A stretch of 64,000 nt of DNA, taken from NCBI RefSeq assembly GCF_003202205.1, contig NZ_PDOG01000007.1, positions 62,001-126,000 of the forward strand, written 5' to 3'. Positions within the stretch are counted from its first letter, which is position 1. Each line of letters begins with the position of its first letter. Origin of the DNA: Halomonas sp. LBP4. Lineage in GTDB: Bacteria > Pseudomonadota > Gammaproteobacteria > Pseudomonadales > Halomonadaceae. A program made the translations under genes and the position numbers. Positions 61,968 through 64,000 of the stretch are shown here, piece by piece. The notes beneath the pieces are model-generated. The model searched no databases and was not told where the DNA came from. It saw only the letters and a program-made list of their open reading frames with translations.

Positions 61968-62395
61968 GCGCGCTGCTCCCGGGCGCGGCCCGCGCCGTGG
62001 CGTTTCTTCTTGCGCCCTTCATCCGGCGCTTCCCCGTGGCGGGCGAGATAGGCCTCCAGCCAGGCCTGGAGCGCCAGCGGCATCTCGACTTCCAGCACCT
62101 GCTGCTCGCCATCGAGCCAGGAGGCCGCGACGTCCTGGCTGGCCGTGATCGCCGAGGGGCGGGGAGGCAAGCCGCTCTCGCCGCAGCGTACGAACAACCG
62201 GGGAGTGCCGGCATCGAGGTTGAAACGGTAGGCGGCCCGCTCGGTGAGGTACAGCTGCAGTTCCAACACCCAGGGTCCGCCATCCCCGGGGGCCAGGTCG
62301 ACGATCCGCCATCGGGTGGAGCTGAAGCCCTTGACACGCCGGGACTCGCTCGCGAGATCGAGACTCAGGACTCGATGGCTGCTGACGTGGGTCAT
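61964..62395 (-). CDS. DUF3305 family protein
   Basis: 143 residues. A beta-rich N-terminal domain (RVKGFSSTRWRIVDLAPGDG, WVLELQLYLTERAAYRFNL) and a basic tail (GRKKKRHGAGRAREQRA). It is the partner of DUF3306 in fdh clusters and is thought to act in maturation. The ATG at 62395 heads the operon that runs through fdhC, divergent from fdhD. Confidence 0.87.
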   Translation of the reverse strand: MTHVSSHRVLSLDLASESRRVKGFSSTRWRIVDLAPGDGGPWVLELQLYLTERAAYRFNLDAGTPRLFVRCGESGLPPRPSAITASQDVAASWLDGEQQVLEVEMPLALQAWLEAYLARHGEAPDEGRKKKRHGAGRAREQRA

Positions 62396-62489
62396 GGATG
62401 CCGCTCTCGCCAAAGTTGTCAATTCAGTAAAGACACTGGACGGAGGGAATGCCATCATCATCTATCAACGCTTTGTCGAGGAGCCGTGG

Positions 62490-63329
62490 ATGCACGACAT
62501 CAGCCTGAGCCAGGCGCGCCTGCCCGCCACCCTGGAGATCGAGGTGCTCGACGAATTCGGCGAGGCTCGTCCCCAGGCCATCGCCGCCGAGCGCGCCCTG
62601 ACCGTCTACCTCAACAGGCGCGAGATCGTCACCCTGATGACCCTGGGGGCGGACCCCGAGGCGCTGGTGGTAGGCTACCTGCGCAATCAGGGGCTGCTCG
62701 TCGCCCGCGAAGACCTCGAGGCGGTGCACGTTGACTGGGAGGTGGAGGCGGCCGCGGTGGTCACGCGCCACCTGCCCGAGGATCTCGAGGCACGTCTCGG
62801 GCAGCGCACCGTGACCACCGGGTGCGGCCAGGGCACGGTGTTCGGTCGCCTGCTCGAGGCCACCTCGCTCCATGTGCTGCCGGCCACCCGGCTGCGCCAG
62901 TCGGTGCTCTACCAGCTGCTCGAGAACCTCGGCGTCTACAACGAGACCTATCGCAGCGCCGGCGCCGTGCACGGCTGTGCGCTCTGCCGACAGGAGACGG
63001 TGCTGGATTTCGTCGAGGACGTGGGGCGCCACAACGCCGTGGACACCCTGGCGGGACGCCAGTGGCTGGGGGAGGCGGCAAGCGCCGATGCGGATATCTT
63101 CTACACCACCGGTCGACTGACCTCGGAGATGGTGCTCAAGGTGGCCCAGATGGGCATCGGGGTACTGGTGTCGCGCTCCGGGGTGACCCAGAAGGGCGTG
63201 GAGCTCGCCGAACGTTTCGGGGTGCTGCTGATCGCCCGGGCCAAGGGACGCCACTTCCAGGCGATCAACACCGGCGAGCGCCTCGTACTGGACGCCATTC
63301 CGCCGCGGCGCCCGGGCGACCGTCGCTAG
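62490..63329 (+). CDS. fdhD: Formate dehydrogenase sulfurtransferase FdhD
   Basis: 279 residues. The N-terminal sequence AERALTVYLNRREIVTLMT leads to LVVGYLRNQGLL. The catalytic loop GAVHGCALC carries the two cysteines that take sulfur from IscS, and the DVGRHNAVDTLAG and FYTTGRLTSEMVLKVAQMGI motifs follow. It sulfurates the Moco of FdhA, without which the enzyme is inactive. The ATG at 62490 follows GAGGAG. The TAG stop is part of the CTAG at the edge of a MITE-like repeat. Confidence 0.93.
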   Translation: MHDISLSQARLPATLEIEVLDEFGEARPQAIAAERALTVYLNRREIVTLMTLGADPEALVVGYLRNQGLLVAREDLEAVHVDWEVEAAAVVTRHLPEDLEARLGQRTVTTGCGQGTVFGRLLEATSLHVLPATRLRQSVLYQLLENLGVYNETYRSAGAVHGCALCRQETVLDFVEDVGRHNAVDTLAGRQWLGEAASADADIFYTTGRLTSEMVLKVAQMGIGVLVSRSGVTQKGVELAERFGVLLIARAKGRHFQAINTGERLVLDAIPPRRPGDRR

Positions 63330-63435
63330 GAGCCCTGATTCGTTAAATAGCGGGCTATTCGCCTCATCAGATCGATAAACCTGTCTCGAAATCCGACTCT
63401 CTCGCGACGATCGGTCAAATCCGACAGGCTCCTAG
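63326..63435. mobile_element. MITE-like repeat, copy 2, flanked by CTAG
   Basis: The element GAGCC...GGCTC (63330-63431, 102 bp) is flanked by CTAG on both sides (63326-63329 and 63432-63435), which could be a four-base target duplication. Bases 63335-63433 are the inverted copy of 47198-47296 (93 of 99 identical). The left CTAG supplies the fdhD stop codon. There is no coding frame. Confidence 0.7.
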
Positions 63436-63457
63436 CTGTATAAACCTACCTGGTGGT

Positions 63458-64000
63458 TCATGGAGAGTTCTCGCTCCGGGTGCAGACGGAGAGCACCACG
63501 GCATCCTCCTCGCTGACCGACACCAGGGCGTGGCCCATGTCGCTGTCGAAGTAGATGCTGTCGCCCTGCACCAGTTGGAGTGGCTCGTAGAACTCGGTAT
63601 AGAGCAGGATCTCGCCGTCGAGCACCATCAGGAACTCCTCGCCGTCGTGGCGCACCCATTCGTTGAATTCGTCGAAGCTACGCGCCCGCACGATGGTCTT
63701 GAAGGGGATCATGCGCTTCTGGGCCAGTTCGCAGCTGAGCAGTTCGTGCTCGTAGGTGGGGGTGGGGTGCTGCTGGCCGTGCCCGCGGCGGGTCAGGTCG
63801 CGACGCCCCATGGTGCGGGTCTGGGCCCGGGGCGGCGAGAGCAGCTGGGGCAGGTCGATGCCGAGCCCGCCGATCAGCTTCTGCACGGCGGTGAAGGTGG
63901 GAGAGATCTGATCGTTCTCGATCTTGGACAGCGTGGAGCGTGCCAGGCCCGTGCGCTGGCTCACGTCCTCCAGGGTCCACTGGTTGGCCAGGCGGATCTC
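63458..64000 (-). CDS. XRE-cupin transcriptional regulator (5' end outside window)
   Basis: The visible 180 codons run off the right edge. An N-terminal HTH (LANQWTLEDVSQRTGLARST LSKIEN) is followed by a linker and a C-terminal cupin domain (about 90-175): VRHDGEEFLMVLDGEILLY, VQGDSIYFDSDMGHALVS. This architecture is shared by SutR and PuuR-type repressors, which sense small metabolites through the cupin barrel. The target and ligand are unknown. It is convergent with fdhD across the MITE copy. Confidence 0.85.
   Translation of the reverse strand, partial: EIRLANQWTLEDVSQRTGLARSTLSKIENDQISPTFTAVQKLIGGLGIDLPQLLSPPRAQTRTMGRRDLTRRGHGQQHPTPTYEHELLSCELAQKRMIPFKTIVRARSFDEFNEWVRHDGEEFLMVLDGEILLYTEFYEPLQLVQGDSIYFDSDMGHALVSVSEEDAVVLSVCTRSENSP

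Overview
This is a very GC-rich gammaproteobacterial chromosome segment. The gene set points to a halophile of the Halomonas/Chromohalobacter group: an OsmF-type osmoprotectant importer, TRAP transport, a respiratory formate dehydrogenase, and the gloB-methyltransferase-rnhA-dnaQ block shared by gammaproteobacteria. That placement is inferred from content; no rRNA lies in the window. Coding density is high and most operons are tightly packed with ATGA or TGATG overlaps.

Layout. 0-5.5 kb: the end of a HipA-like kinase gene with an HTH gene behind it, a DUF1853 gene, and a complete osmF-yehYXW ABC importer. 5.7-9.6 kb: branched-chain 2-oxoacid dehydrogenase (E1 alpha, E1 beta, and an E2 with two lipoyl domains) behind a LiuR-like palindrome. 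9.6-11.6 kb: a REPIN-like inverted repeat and an unusual 616-residue Ser/Thr kinase-like protein. 11.6-17.4 kb: a TRAP transporter divergent from pxpABC (5-oxoprolinase), followed by a small ribbon-helix-helix gene. 17.6-19.6 kb: a GlaR/CsiR-like regulator divergent from lhgO (L-2-hydroxyglutarate oxidation). 19.7-27.5 kb: SulP permease, chemoreceptor, RarD, omega-amidase, RsuA, and a 7TM diguanylate cyclase. 27.5-35.3 kb: yejABEF peptide importer, MltD and GloB. 35.4-40.1 kb: methyltransferase, rnhA, dnaQ, nudC, an SCP2 protein, sohB and an ArsR regulator. 40.5-47.1 kb: prpE, an esterase, a THI5-like binding protein, CvrA antiporter and YaeQ. 47.2-54 kb: a MITE-like repeat, a PrpA-like phosphatase, tRNA-Ser(UGA), a NUDIX gene, a YccA-type gene, tusDCBE, acpH, moeA, moaB and DUF1244. 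54.1-63.3 kb: a complete formate dehydrogenase cluster (DUF3305, DUF3306, polyferredoxin, TorD-like chaperone, Tat mini-subunit, alpha/beta/gamma) with fdhD divergent. 63.3-64 kb: a second MITE copy and a partial XRE-cupin regulator.

How the genes fit together. moeA and moaB, a few kilobases from the formate dehydrogenase operon, make the molybdenum cofactor that enzyme needs, and FdhD supplies the sulfur. The bkd enzymes and PrpE can form one catabolic route, branched-chain 2-oxoacids to acyl-CoAs with propionyl-CoA formed downstream. The TRAP transporter and PxpABC probably take up and open 5-oxoproline to glutamate, a compatible-solute precursor. tusDCBE delivers sulfur for tRNA 2-thiouridine.

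The most unusual items are two dispersed repeat families: two REPIN-like elements built on a GGGGTC(A/T)GACCCC core, and a roughly 100-bp MITE-like repeat in two copies, one ending exactly at the fdhD stop codon. Others are the kinase-like protein with an unassigned C-terminal half, a degenerate duplication of the moaB 3' end, and a HipA/HTH pair in reversed gene order. I found no clearly novel multi-gene system; the kinase-like protein is the best candidate for unknown biology.
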